Notes under the pieces: generated by a model
The model's input: only the letters and a program-made list of their open reading frames with translations
What the model was told of the DNA's origin: nothing
The model's database searches: none
NCBI RefSeq assembly: GCF_046098205.1
Contig: NZ_JBJURJ010000010.1
Coordinates: 1 to 64,000, forward strand
Reading direction: 5' to 3'
Length of the DNA stretch: 64,000 nucleotides
Source: Paenibacillus_AR mesotrionivorans
Lineage (GTDB): Bacteria; Bacillota; Bacilli; Paenibacillales; NBRC-103111
Program-made: the position numbers and the translations under genes
In this document: positions 50,927-59,631 of the stretch, piece by piece
Numbering within the stretch: the stretch's first letter is position 1
Layout: each line of letters begins with the position of its first letter

Positions 50927-51676
50927 ATGATAGACACTGTCAATATATTGGGCATCCCATTTTCCAAATTGACCATGCACGAAACGGTAGAGCTCTTATC
51001 TGAACACATCCGGCAGGAGCAGCCGAAGCTGTTCCACCTGATCACCGCCAACCCGGAGATTGCCATCGTCCGCCAAACGGACAAGCTGCTGCAGACCATC
51101 ATCGCCGAAGCGGATCTGATCACGCCCGACGGAGCGGGCATCGTGATGGCCTCCAAGCGTAAGGGCGACCCTGTGCCGGAGCGTGTTACCGGATACGATC
51201 TTCTCCTCCGTCTTTTGGAACAGGGAAATGACCGGAAATGGAGCTTTTACTTTCTGGGGACGGACGAAACTACCAGCCTGGCTGCAGTGGAAAATATCCA
51301 AACCCGCTATCCCCAAGTGGTGGTGGCAGGCAGACATAACGGATTTTTCTCCGGGGACGAGGAGCTCTCCATTCTGCAGGAGATGAAACAATCCAAGCCG
51401 GATGTGCTGGTTATCGCCATGGGCGCGCCTTACACGGACAAGTGGATTTACCGGAACAAGCGGGAGCTGGACGGGGTGAAGCTGGTGTTTGGCGTGGGTG
51501 GAAGCCTGGATGTAATCTCGGGTAAGGTGAAGCCCGCACCGGCCATCTGGAAGGCTATGAACCTGGAATGGCTGCACCGGCTGCTGACGGTTCCCGTGGC
51601 CAAAGGCCAAAAGTCCCGGTGGCGGCGGCAATCCGCTTTGCCCAAGTTTTTTTACCGGGCGGTTATCCGGAAATAG
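50927..51676 (+). CDS. WecG/TagA/CpsF-family glycosyltransferase
   Basis: The 249-residue protein is of the WecB/TagA/CpsF (GT26) family. In teichoic-acid synthesis TagA adds N-acetylmannosamine to lipid-linked GlcNAc. Visible motifs are LFHLITANPEIAIVRQ, LITPDGAGIVMASK with the catalytic Asp, VTGYDLLLRLLE, WSFYFLGTD and FGVGGSLDVISGKVKPAP. AAAGGTGAG precedes the ATG, and a GGGCGG-CCGCCC hairpin lies at about 50890-50909. No other teichoic-acid genes are in the window. Confidence 0.93.
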   Translation: MIDTVNILGIPFSKLTMHETVELLSEHIRQEQPKLFHLITANPEIAIVRQTDKLLQTIIAEADLITPDGAGIVMASKRKGDPVPERVTGYDLLLRLLEQGNDRKWSFYFLGTDETTSLAAVENIQTRYPQVVVAGRHNGFFSGDEELSILQEMKQSKPDVLVIAMGAPYTDKWIYRNKRELDGVKLVFGVGGSLDVISGKVKPAPAIWKAMNLEWLHRLLTVPVAKGQKSRWRRQSALPKFFYRAVIRK

Positions 51677-51688
51677 AGGATCTTACAA

Positions 51689-51713
51689 GGGAGGATGATG
51701 CCTCTCTTTTTTT
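51689..51713 (+). terminator. Terminator after the tagA-like gene
   Basis: GGGAGG pairs with CCTCTC (one G-U pair) around a 6-nt loop, followed by a run of T. The stem is short. Confidence 0.6.
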
Positions 51714-51761
51714 GCGGGTGGCGGAATGAACCATTATTTTAAAATCCATGATATTTATATA

Positions 51762-51790
51762 TTGACTATATTGTGTGTCATACAGTATAT
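51762..51790 (+). promoter_or_regulatory. Promoter of padR-HAAS operon
   Basis: TTGACT (51762-51767), a 17-bp spacer, then GTATAT (51785-51790), 18 bp before the padR start. The sequence around it is AT-rich with overlapping dyads typical of PadR targets. Confidence 0.65.
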
Positions 51791-51808
51791 TAACAGTGAG
51801 GTGATGAT

Positions 51809-52156
51809 ATGGAATCCATCGACGAGCTCATGAACACATTGATCGTGGAGCTCAAACGCGGAACGCTGGTGCTGTCAGTATTGAGCCAGCTGCGGTCGCC
51901 CGAATACGGCTACTCCCTGGTCCAGAAGCTGGAGGAGAAGCAGGCCGCCATTGAAGCCAACACCTTGTACCCGCTCCTGCGCCGGCTGGAGAAGCAGGGC
52001 CTTCTATCCAGTGAATGGGATACCACCGAAAGCAGACCGCGGAAATATTATATGCTCAGCCCAACCGGCAAAGCGGTTTATGAGAGGCTGAAGGACGAAT
52101 GGATGCAAATGAGCAGCCAACTGGCCATGTTATTGAAGGAGGACGATGAGAAATGA
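51809..52156 (+). CDS. PadR-family transcriptional regulator
   Basis: The 115-residue PadR protein has the winged helix LRSPEYGYSLVQKLEEKQAAIEANTLYPLLRRLEKQGLLSSEW (in part) and KYYMLSPTGKAVYERL. GTGAGGTGAT precedes the ATG. It overlaps the next gene by 4 bp (ATGA). The partner is a HAAS-domain membrane protein, as in the operon at 41947. Confidence 0.93.
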   Translation: MESIDELMNTLIVELKRGTLVLSVLSQLRSPEYGYSLVQKLEEKQAAIEANTLYPLLRRLEKQGLLSSEWDTTESRPRKYYMLSPTGKAVYERLKDEWMQMSSQLAMLLKEDDEK

Positions 52157-53157
52157 CTCTGATTGAACGGTATATTGATGCGGTGGCAGACCGCCTGCCG
52201 GAGAAGCTCCAGTCGGATGTGAAGCTGGAGCTGCGGTCCAATATTTTGGATATGCTGCCGGATGATCCCAGCGAGGAGGATATCCGTCAGGTACTGGAAT
52301 CCATGGGAGACCCTGCGGAGCTTGCCCTGCAATACTCTCCCACCAAGCGGTATTTAATCGGTCCGGCTGTGTATGACCGGTACATCGAAGTGCTGAAGCT
52401 GGTATTGGGCATTGTGGCGGTTACCTTCACGGTGCTGATCAGCCTAGATTGGATGTTCGACGATGCGGGAGCATATAATGCGGCCGAAAGTATAGCCAGC
52501 TACATCGCAGGAACGGTAGGCGGGGTGATTGAAGGATTGCTTCAGGCTGCTCTATGGGTGACGATTATATTTGTGGTTCTGGAGCGCAAGAATGTCCTGG
52601 GCGGTCCTACCTTCACGAAGGCCAAACCTTGGCGGATCGAGAATCTGCCCAGCCAGTCCCTGTCCAAGAGGAGCAAAATCTCGAAGAGCGGTACCATTAT
52701 CGGTATTTGCGCCGCCATATTTTTCACCTTCCTGCTTCTGACCCGCCCTGAAGTAATCAGTGTCATTTCCAGTAATCCGTCCGGCAGAACCGTTACACCT
52801 CTTTTCAACACCGAGCATTTGTCCGTTTACAGCATCTTTATTCTGGTAGCCGGCCTGTTCGCTCTATTGTTATCCATATGGAAGCTGGTACTGGAGAGAT
52901 GGACGTTCCCGCTGGCCGTCGGCAACACACTGTTCAATCTTCTGATCTGTGCTTTGATCACAGTGATGGTCAATGATGAAGCTTTGTGGAACGTCTCTCT
53001 GCAAAGCACCTTCAACGAGATTTTTGCAAAAGCAGGCTCCGATGATCTCATCACCTGGTCCAATAACAGCGGTTATGCTTTCATCCTTGTGGTTGTGGTT
53101 ATCAGCGTCTGGGACTCCGTGGACGGTTTCCTGCGGAGCCGGGGTTCGAGACGGTAA
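52153..53157 (+). CDS. HAAS-domain membrane protein
   Basis: The 334-residue protein begins with a HAAS/permease-prefactor domain (IERYIDAVADRLPEKLQSDVKLELRSNILDML, about residues 3-34; QVLESMGDPAELALQYS). About six transmembrane segments follow. The role of such proteins is unclear. They are encoded after small PadR regulators and may be the membrane sensor or the regulated target. A strong terminator follows. Confidence 0.85.
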   Translation: MTLIERYIDAVADRLPEKLQSDVKLELRSNILDMLPDDPSEEDIRQVLESMGDPAELALQYSPTKRYLIGPAVYDRYIEVLKLVLGIVAVTFTVLISLDWMFDDAGAYNAAESIASYIAGTVGGVIEGLLQAALWVTIIFVVLERKNVLGGPTFTKAKPWRIENLPSQSLSKRSKISKSGTIIGICAAIFFTFLLLTRPEVISVISSNPSGRTVTPLFNTEHLSVYSIFILVAGLFALLLSIWKLVLERWTFPLAVGNTLFNLLICALITVMVNDEALWNVSLQSTFNEIFAKAGSDDLITWSNNSGYAFILVVVVISVWDSVDGFLRSRGSRR

Positions 53158-53162
53158 ACAGA

Positions 53163-53200
53163 AGAACTCCCCCTTCGGCCTTGAAGGGGGAGTTTCGTTT
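53163..53200. terminator. Bidirectional terminator
   Basis: AACTCCCCCTTC pairs with GAAGGGGGAGTT around a short loop, followed by TTCGTTTATTCTTTT. It lies between the convergent HAAS and LplC-like genes and touches the end of the latter. Confidence 0.85.
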
Positions 53201-54083
53201 ATTCTTTTACAGAGCCTACCGTAATGCCGCTGACGAAATATTTCTGCAGAAACGGGTACAAAAGCAGGATGGGCACCGTAGCCACCAAGAGTTGGGCCGC
53301 CCGCAGGGATTTATTGGAGAGTTTTCCCAATAGGTCCAGATCATCCTTGGTCAGCTTGCTGACGTCAATGGTGACGATCATCTGCTTCAGATAGGTCTGG
53401 AGCGGCCACAGCTTATTGTCGTTGAGAAAAAGGAGTCCCGTAAACCAGTCGTTCCAATGGAACACCACCGCGAACAGGGACAGAGTGGCCACCGACGCCA
53501 TCGAGACGGGCAAATAAATCCGGAACAGCAGCGTCAGATGGCCGGCGCCGTCCATCATGGCAGACTCGATCATGCTTTTGTTGATCCCCCGGAAAAAATG
53601 CATCATCATCAGAATGTTGAAAATCTGCACCGCACTGGGCAGCACCAGGGACCAGAAGCTGTCGATAAGGCCCATGCTTTTGACGATGAGAAAATAGGGG
53701 ATCAGCCCGCCGTTGAACAGCAAAGGTACAATGTAGAACCAGATGATGGTGTTGCGCCCCTTCATCTCCTGTGGGGTTTTGGATAAAGGATAGGCGGTCA
53801 CCAGGATCAGCAGCAGGTTGATGGCCGTACCGGTCACCGTCCGCAGCACGGAAACGCCGAAGGCCTGGAAGAAGGCGGTGTTGCCGAACACCTTGCTGTA
53901 TGCCTCCATGTTGAACCCAATCGGCACAACCGTCACCCGGTTGGCCAGAGTAGCGGCGGAATCGCTCAGGGAAACCGCCAGCAGATGGACAAAAGGAAAC
54001 GCACACAGCAGGGCAAGCAAAGCAAGCAGCGTATTGTTCAAAAGCTCAAAAATACGGGAACCCGCCGATTTATCGTATGGCAA
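53199..54083 (-). CDS. Carbohydrate ABC transporter permease, LplC/YtcP type
   Basis: The start is taken as TTG at 54083, because AGGAGGTG ends 6 bp upstream; a GTG at 54092 would lie inside that ribosome site. The 294-residue protein has about six transmembrane segments and the EAA loop ESAMMDGAGHLTLLFRIYLPVSMA. The end reads YFVSGITVGSVKE. It should pair with the LplB-type permease at 54550. A 466-bp gap with a repeat element separates the two, unlike the first importer operon. Confidence 0.92.
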   Translation of the reverse strand: MPYDKSAGSRIFELLNNTLLALLALLCAFPFVHLLAVSLSDSAATLANRVTVVPIGFNMEAYSKVFGNTAFFQAFGVSVLRTVTGTAINLLLILVTAYPLSKTPQEMKGRNTIIWFYIVPLLFNGGLIPYFLIVKSMGLIDSFWSLVLPSAVQIFNILMMMHFFRGINKSMIESAMMDGAGHLTLLFRIYLPVSMASVATLSLFAVVFHWNDWFTGLLFLNDNKLWPLQTYLKQMIVTIDVSKLTKDDLDLLGKLSNKSLRAAQLLVATVPILLLYPFLQKYFVSGITVGSVKE

Positions 54084-54139
54084 GGGTAGCACCTCCTGGG
54101 AGCTTTCCGTAGGAAAGCTTGCTTCGTAAGCATAGGCTG

Positions 54140-54160
54140 AACTTTGCCTCTGGCAAAGTT
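54140..54160. repeat. Short perfect hairpin
   Basis: AACTTTGCC and GGCAAAGTT flank a 3-nt loop, with CTTCGTAAGC on both sides (about 54122 and 54163). There is no T run. It resembles the hairpin at 24205. Confidence 0.6.
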
Positions 54161-54278
54161 AACTTCGTAAGCTGGGGACGGCGGATTCGGCGTTGTTGGC
54201 GGTATGGAGGGGCCGGGGTAAGCAGGGTTTGCCGGGTCATGCTGCGTTTGCGGCAGGGGCTAGAGCTTGCCGGGGCGC

Positions 54279-54461
54279 TAACGGAACTGAGCGACTCTTA
54301 AACAGCAAATATCTGCGTTCTGCACCTGTAACGGAACTCAGACGCCCTTAGGAGTGAGAACGCGGTGTTTTTGCAGCAAATTTTGCCTGTAAGAGCTTCT
54401 CAGTTCCGTAAGAATTTAATTCGCGCATCATTCATCGGCTAAGCGTCGCGTAGTTCCGTTA
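54279..54461. repeat. 183-bp four-motif palindromic element, class B copy 3
   Basis: Forward motifs start at 54279 and 54329 (TAACGGAACTGAGCGACTC, TAACGGAACTCAGACGCCC). Inverted motifs end at 54411 (GCTTCTCAGTTCCGTAA, one altered base) and 54461 (GCGTCGCGTAGTTCCGTTA). Both spacings are 50 bp and the total is 183 bp. The outer ends extend to an 11-bp perfect inverted repeat, GGCGCTAACGG, if flanks are included. It sits between the two permease genes. Confidence 0.9.
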
Positions 54462-54549
54462 GCGCCCAGCCAAACACAACCAACCCGTTGCCCCAGCACA
54501 GTTAGTAACCAAATCCAACCGCCTCCTGCCCCAGCCACATCCCCCGCCC

Positions 54550-55686
54550 CTAAAACAGCCGATATCCTGCAAACCGGGCAGCCGCCCAGTTGGACAAGGC
54601 GATAAACAATAAACTAACAACCGACTTGAACACCCCGATAGCCGCCGACATGCTGTACTGCATCTGGAGAAGCCCCTGCCGGTAGACGAAGGTGTCGATA
54701 ATGTCCCCCGACTTGTACACCGCGGGGTTGTACAGCACCAGAATCTGGTCGAAGCCCGCGTCCAGGATGCTGCCCAGGCTTAAGGCCCCCAGCAGAATCA
54801 TCGTTGGCACCAGGGAGGGCAGGGTAATGTAGCGGATTCTGCCCCACCGGCCCGCCCCGTCCATCGTTGCCGCCTCATACAGCTCCGGGTTGATGGTGGT
54901 CAGCGCCGCCAGATACAGGATCGCCCCCCAGCCGAAGCTTTTCCAGACCTCCGTGGCCACCAGCGTAAACTTGAACCAATCATTGTCCCCCAGGAAAAAT
55001 ACCGGCTGACCGCCAACCGCCTGAACCAAACGGTTGACGATCCCCTCCGTGGACAGCAAATCCATAAAAATCCCGCCGATAATCACCCAGGACAAAAAAT
55101 GCGGCAGATACACAAAGGTTTGAACGGTCCGTTTAAAAAGTCTGCCCCGGGCCTCATTCAGCAGCAGTGCAAAGACGATCGGCGCCAGCTGGCCGAACAA
55201 AATCTTCAGCCCCGCGATGGCTACTGTGTTATACAAAATTTGCCCAAAGTCCGGCATCTGGAAGATGAAGGTGAACCACTCCAGCCCCACAAAGTCGGAA
55301 CGGAGCATCCCCTTGGCCGGCATAAAATTCTGGAAGGCGATCACAACCCCATACATGGGGGCATAGGAGAAAATCAGCAGAAACACCGCTGAAGGCAGCA
55401 GCATGAGATACAGCACCGGGCTGTTGGCCAGGCCTGCGCTCCGGGCAGGTCTGCCAAGCAGGGCGGATATTCTCCGCCCCCCTTGCTGCCGCAACCCCCT
55501 CTCCTCCGCTCGCCCGGGTGGGCCGGACGCAGAACCACCGGGCTGCACCTCAGCCGCATATTGCCCAGTCCTGTGCTTGCCGCTTCCCTCCGCCTGCCGC
55601 CAGCTCTTGCCTGCCGCCGGCCGCCCACTTTTCACCGCAGCCTGCATCCCCCCTGCCGACCGCTCTACTTGTTGGCTTGGTACCAT
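54550..55686 (-). CDS. Carbohydrate ABC transporter permease, LplB type, with N-terminal extension
   Basis: The 378-residue protein starts at 55686, where AAGGAGAT lies 8 bp upstream, inside the end of the binding-protein gene (22-bp overlap). The first ~85 residues are a low-complexity, basic, Gly/Ala/Arg-rich extension not typical of the family. A normal LplB-type permease follows, with about six transmembrane segments and the EAA loop YEAATMDGAGRWGRIRYITLPSL. It is the partner of the LplC-type permease at 53199. Confidence 0.9.
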   Translation of the reverse strand: MVPSQQVERSAGGMQAAVKSGRPAAGKSWRQAEGSGKHRTGQYAAEVQPGGSASGPPGRAEERGLRQQGGRRISALLGRPARSAGLANSPVLYLMLLPSAVFLLIFSYAPMYGVVIAFQNFMPAKGMLRSDFVGLEWFTFIFQMPDFGQILYNTVAIAGLKILFGQLAPIVFALLLNEARGRLFKRTVQTFVYLPHFLSWVIIGGIFMDLLSTEGIVNRLVQAVGGQPVFFLGDNDWFKFTLVATEVWKSFGWGAILYLAALTTINPELYEAATMDGAGRWGRIRYITLPSLVPTMILLGALSLGSILDAGFDQILVLYNPAVYKSGDIIDTFVYRQGLLQMQYSMSAAIGVFKSVVSLLFIALSNWAAARFAGYRLF

Positions 55687-57422
55687 GCGTTAATCTCCTT
55701 GGTGATGTCGTCGCCGCCGCCCTTTTTCCAGGAGTCCACGAACTTGTCGAAGGCAGCAGCAGGCTCCTGGCCCATGATGATCCGGGCGAAGGTTTCCGCC
55801 TCCAGCTTATCCAGATACGCTTTCTTTTGGGTCATGGCCGGGGTAGGCACACCCGGGTACACATTGGCGGACACATAGCTGCCCTTCTCCCGCTCCAGCC
55901 AGGTGCTGAGCACGGATTGGAAGGCGTTCGGCCGCTGGGGTTCGGCGGACAGCCCGTCGTAATCATTAACCTCGCTGGCGTTCAGACCGTCCTTGCTCCC
56001 CTTCTGCAACGCTGCCGCAATCCGCTCCAGCCGGTTCACTGCCTCGGAGCCCAGCCGCCCCTGGAAGCCCCAGGCATTGGCGTCATTGTCCGGGAAGTCG
56101 TTGAACCAGCCCCAGCCCGGCTGCCCGTAGCTGTATTTGAACAGGCTGGCATTTTTCTCCGTGGGATTCAGCGGGGTTTGCAGGGCAGTCACTGGATACT
56201 TGAACTCATACTTGCCCGCCAGCTCCTTGCGGATCACCTCATTGCTGCGGTACAAGGAATCCAGCTGCATGTTGTATAAGGCAATGATTACCTCAGGCTG
56301 CTTATAGCTTTTGTTGATGGCCACCCCGTAATTGGACACCGTATCGATGATGACGCTGCGTTTGCCGTTGTCCCCCTTCAAGGTGGGCAAAGCCGCCATA
56401 TTGGCCTTGGGCACATTCTTCCACATATCCGGGAACGGGAAATACACATTCCACCACTGCCCGTTGGTCCAGGTCAGGGTATTGCCAGACGTCAGGTCGC
56501 TGATGGTGTTGTCATTGTTCTTGGCGATGAATTCCCGGTTGATGTAGCCCTTGGCATACCAATCGTGGAGCTTCACCAGCGCCTCCTTCATCTGGGGCTG
56601 GATGCTGCCGTAAATTACCTTGCCGTCCCCGTCCAGCCGCCACTTCTTGGGCTGTGCATCGAAGGCCTGGGTCAGCAGATCAACCCCCAGCATATCCTTA
56701 TCCAGCACCATGCCGGTGCCGTTGGGATACTTACCCTTGTAGGCGGCCAACACCTCCTCCATCTCCGCCAGAGTGGCGGGCACCGGCTTGCCCAGCTCCT
56801 CCAGAAGATCCTTGCGGATCCAGTTGGTGCTCCAATATGCCATCCGGTCGATCATTTTGGGGAAGGCATAAATTTTACCGTCGATGGTAAAAGGGGAAAA
56901 CAGCTTGCCCTTGGCATCCTTCTGGGCCAGCTCAATCACATGCTTCAGCAGCGGGGAACCATGCTTTTCGATCAGATCGTTCAGCGGCGTCAGCACACCC
57001 TGCTGGGCTAAATTGCCGAGAACGGGTGCTTCGGCCCCGATCACATCAGGCAAACCGCCGCTTGCCGCTCCAATATTTAGCTTCTGCACATCAGTCTCCA
57101 GATTGGGGGTGATCCACTTGGGCTTGACGATAATGCCCAGGTCATTCTGAAGCCAACGGGTATAGCCGTTGTTCTCCAGGGAATCTCCCGGCTGGTAGAC
57201 GGTTCCTTCGGTGTTGATCTTGTTCTGGGTAAAGGTTACCGGCGGATCGAACTTCTTAAAGCCGGCCCCGCCTGCTGTCCCTTTTCCCTCCGGCTGAACA
57301 CTGCCTGCCGGACTCACACTGGCACCGGCCTGGGGCTCCGCCTTTTCCTCCGTCTCCGAACAGCCTGCGGCAAACAGCGCCAGCGCCAGTCCGGCGGCGG
57401 CCACCCTCCACGTTTTGCCCAT
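55665..57422 (-). CDS. Extracellular solute-binding lipoprotein of the second importer
   Basis: The 585-residue protein has a lipobox (LALFAAGCSETEE, lipidated Cys at about residue 21), a Gly/Ser-rich linker and a large family 1 solute-binding fold of the LplA/YtcQ type. AAAGGGGGAG precedes the ATG. It heads the operon and is divergent from the YesM-like kinase. With a pectate lyase just beyond, the ligand may be an oligogalacturonide or rhamnogalacturonan fragment. That is inference from context. Confidence 0.93.
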   Translation of the reverse strand: MGKTWRVAAAGLALALFAAGCSETEEKAEPQAGASVSPAGSVQPEGKGTAGGAGFKKFDPPVTFTQNKINTEGTVYQPGDSLENNGYTRWLQNDLGIIVKPKWITPNLETDVQKLNIGAASGGLPDVIGAEAPVLGNLAQQGVLTPLNDLIEKHGSPLLKHVIELAQKDAKGKLFSPFTIDGKIYAFPKMIDRMAYWSTNWIRKDLLEELGKPVPATLAEMEEVLAAYKGKYPNGTGMVLDKDMLGVDLLTQAFDAQPKKWRLDGDGKVIYGSIQPQMKEALVKLHDWYAKGYINREFIAKNNDNTISDLTSGNTLTWTNGQWWNVYFPFPDMWKNVPKANMAALPTLKGDNGKRSVIIDTVSNYGVAINKSYKQPEVIIALYNMQLDSLYRSNEVIRKELAGKYEFKYPVTALQTPLNPTEKNASLFKYSYGQPGWGWFNDFPDNDANAWGFQGRLGSEAVNRLERIAAALQKGSKDGLNASEVNDYDGLSAEPQRPNAFQSVLSTWLEREKGSYVSANVYPGVPTPAMTQKKAYLDKLEAETFARIIMGQEPAAAFDKFVDSWKKGGGDDITKEINAWYQANK

Positions 57423-57843
57423 TCCCGCTCCCCCTTTGGACCATCTTCATTTCGGCTATCGTCCAGAAGTCTGACCGACAGATAGGTAAATACATAAGGT
57501 TTCATTCCTTACCGGGAAAAGAGTGCCTTGGATGCTCAAACACGTTTTGTCGGCCTTGATTGGATCGGAATTATAAGGGTTCAAAGCCGCCAAAAAACTC
57601 GCCCTCATTCCACATGAAAATGTATTTACCCTCTCGTTTCATCTGCCAGACTGCTCAGCCGGTTGCTTCCATCTTAAGCAGCATGGCGCCCCCGCTCCAC
57701 GCCCTTATCTAACCTTTCTTGCCTTCCCGTGACTATTTGCCGCAGCCGAAACATGATATCCTACATATATCCAACGGAGAAACCACATGTTTATGTAAGC
57801 GCAATCATAATAAAGAGAACCGTCCACAAGGGGGAAAACTGGC
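57423..57843. other. Divergent intergenic region, importer operon and kinase
   Basis: This 421-bp gap must hold the promoters of the binding-protein operon and of the kinase gene. I see the two ribosome sites at its edges but no convincing -35/-10 pair, repeat or hairpin. Confidence 0.5.
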
Positions 57844-59631
57844 ATGCGGCAGCTATGGAAATCATCCGTTGCCCGGAATATGATTGGCGGGTTCCTTGTG
57901 GTGCTGCTGCCATTGGCCGCCACGTACTGGTACACCAATGCGGCCAGCATGGAAGCTGTCCGGGAAGAGGTGGTGGCCTCCTCCTCCAAGTCCCTGTTGC
58001 TCCTAACCAGCCAATTGGAATCCACCCTGGGCAAATTCGAGAGCTTAACCTACTCGCTGGCCAGCGATAATGAGCTCAATGCCGTTAACCAGGCCCCCTA
58101 CGAAACCGGGCATCTGTGGACCTACGTGCAGCAGCTGCGCCAGCTTCAATTTTACAGCAATACCGCCGATCTGGAGGGAGATATCACCATCTACCTGCGC
58201 GACAAAAACCGCAAGCTTTCCTCCAAAGCAGGCTTTGGCCCTATTGAAGAGGACGCCCCTCTATTTGTGCGAGAGATTGCCATAGCCGAAAAAAAATGGT
58301 TTTTCCGCATGAAGCCCGGTCGCGGCAATACCAGCCAGCCTCTCTCCCCCCAGGAGCGGGAGCAGCGCACCGTGCTGACCTTCGCCAGAGGCTCCGGCGT
58401 CCAGTCGGATAACGGAGTCATTGTCTCCGTAGATATTCCCGTGGCCCAGCTCCGGCCCCGGATGGAGGTGATGCAGGGGCGGGAACAAGGCACCGCCTTC
58501 ATCTTCGGGGAACAAGAGGGCGATATCTTCTCCGCCGATGCCGGCACCGAGCTGTCCACGCTCCAAGCCGTCATTGCAGGCAAAGCCGAAACCACCGGAC
58601 GTTTCACTTACTCCCACATGGGCCAAAAAAGCATCGTCCTCTTCGACAAATCTGCTGGCCCCGGCCTGACTCTGGGCATGCTGTTTGCCGAGAAGCAGAT
58701 CATGAAGCCTATCCACCGTATCCGGGCCTGGACCATCGGCGTGCTGTGCGGCTCTGCGGCCCTTGGCCTGCTCTACACGCTGTTCGCCTACCGGAAGCTC
58801 CTGCGGCCGGTGCTGGTGCTGGTGGAGGCCATGGGCAAGGTCAGGCTGGGCCGGCTCAAAACCCGGATTCCAGACCCGCCGGCCAACGAGTTCGGCTTTG
58901 TTTATACCCAGTTTAACAACATGGCCGACGAAATCGATACCCTGGTCAACGAAATCTATGTGGAGCGCCTCAACCAGCAGCAGGCCCAGCTGAAGCTGCT
59001 TCAGTCCCAGATTAATCCCCATTTTCTCTACAACTGCCTCAACTTCATCTACCAGATGTCCATGGGCGAAAACAACGAGGCCGCCGCCAACATGTCCTTA
59101 TATCTGAGCAAATACTTCCGGTACGCCACCAAAAGCGACGTCCACTATGTAAGCCTGCGCCAGGAGCTGGACAATATCGACGCGTACATCCAGATCCAGC
59201 GTTTGCGTTTTTCGGGGCGGATCACCTTTTCCATCGATATTCCCGATGCCTTACTCTATACGGCCATTCCCAGACTCACCCTGCAGCCCCTGGTGGAAAA
59301 TGCCTTCGTCCACGGCATCGAGGCCGGCGACGGCAGCCCCAAGCATATCGCCATCCGCGGGCACCGGGAAGAGGCGTGCATCCATCTGACTGTGGAGGAT
59401 GACGGCAAGGGGGTTACGCCGGAGGAACTCAGCCGGCTGCAGCAAAGCCTGGAAACCATGGAGCATGAGGAGTTCGGCTGCGGGCTGAACAATACCCATT
59501 GGCGGCTTGCCCTGCGGTACGGGCCGGGAGCCGGACTGAAGCTGGAGCGCAGGCAGACCCACGGCCTGACTGTCCATATAATGATTCCTGCAGAGGAGGA
59601 ACGGCCCCGTGTACAATCTGCTGATTCTTGA
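57844..59631 (+). CDS. YesM-type sensor histidine kinase
   Basis: The 595-residue membrane kinase has a transmembrane segment at about 14-33 and an extracellular Cache-like domain. A second transmembrane segment follows near 297-318, then a HAMP region (FVYTQFNNMADEIDTLVNEI). The His_kinase domain has its phospho-acceptor in QSQINPHFLYNCLNFIYQ (His about residue 393), followed by an ATPase domain with LTLQPLVENAFVHG and VEDDGKGV. It signals to the response regulator, whose gene overlaps its end by 23 bp. The usual inputs are plant polysaccharide fragments. Confidence 0.94.
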   Translation: MRQLWKSSVARNMIGGFLVVLLPLAATYWYTNAASMEAVREEVVASSSKSLLLLTSQLESTLGKFESLTYSLASDNELNAVNQAPYETGHLWTYVQQLRQLQFYSNTADLEGDITIYLRDKNRKLSSKAGFGPIEEDAPLFVREIAIAEKKWFFRMKPGRGNTSQPLSPQEREQRTVLTFARGSGVQSDNGVIVSVDIPVAQLRPRMEVMQGREQGTAFIFGEQEGDIFSADAGTELSTLQAVIAGKAETTGRFTYSHMGQKSIVLFDKSAGPGLTLGMLFAEKQIMKPIHRIRAWTIGVLCGSAALGLLYTLFAYRKLLRPVLVLVEAMGKVRLGRLKTRIPDPPANEFGFVYTQFNNMADEIDTLVNEIYVERLNQQQAQLKLLQSQINPHFLYNCLNFIYQMSMGENNEAAANMSLYLSKYFRYATKSDVHYVSLRQELDNIDAYIQIQRLRFSGRITFSIDIPDALLYTAIPRLTLQPLVENAFVHGIEAGDGSPKHIAIRGHREEACIHLTVEDDGKGVTPEELSRLQQSLETMEHEEFGCGLNNTHWRLALRYGPGAGLKLERRQTHGLTVHIMIPAEEERPRVQSADS

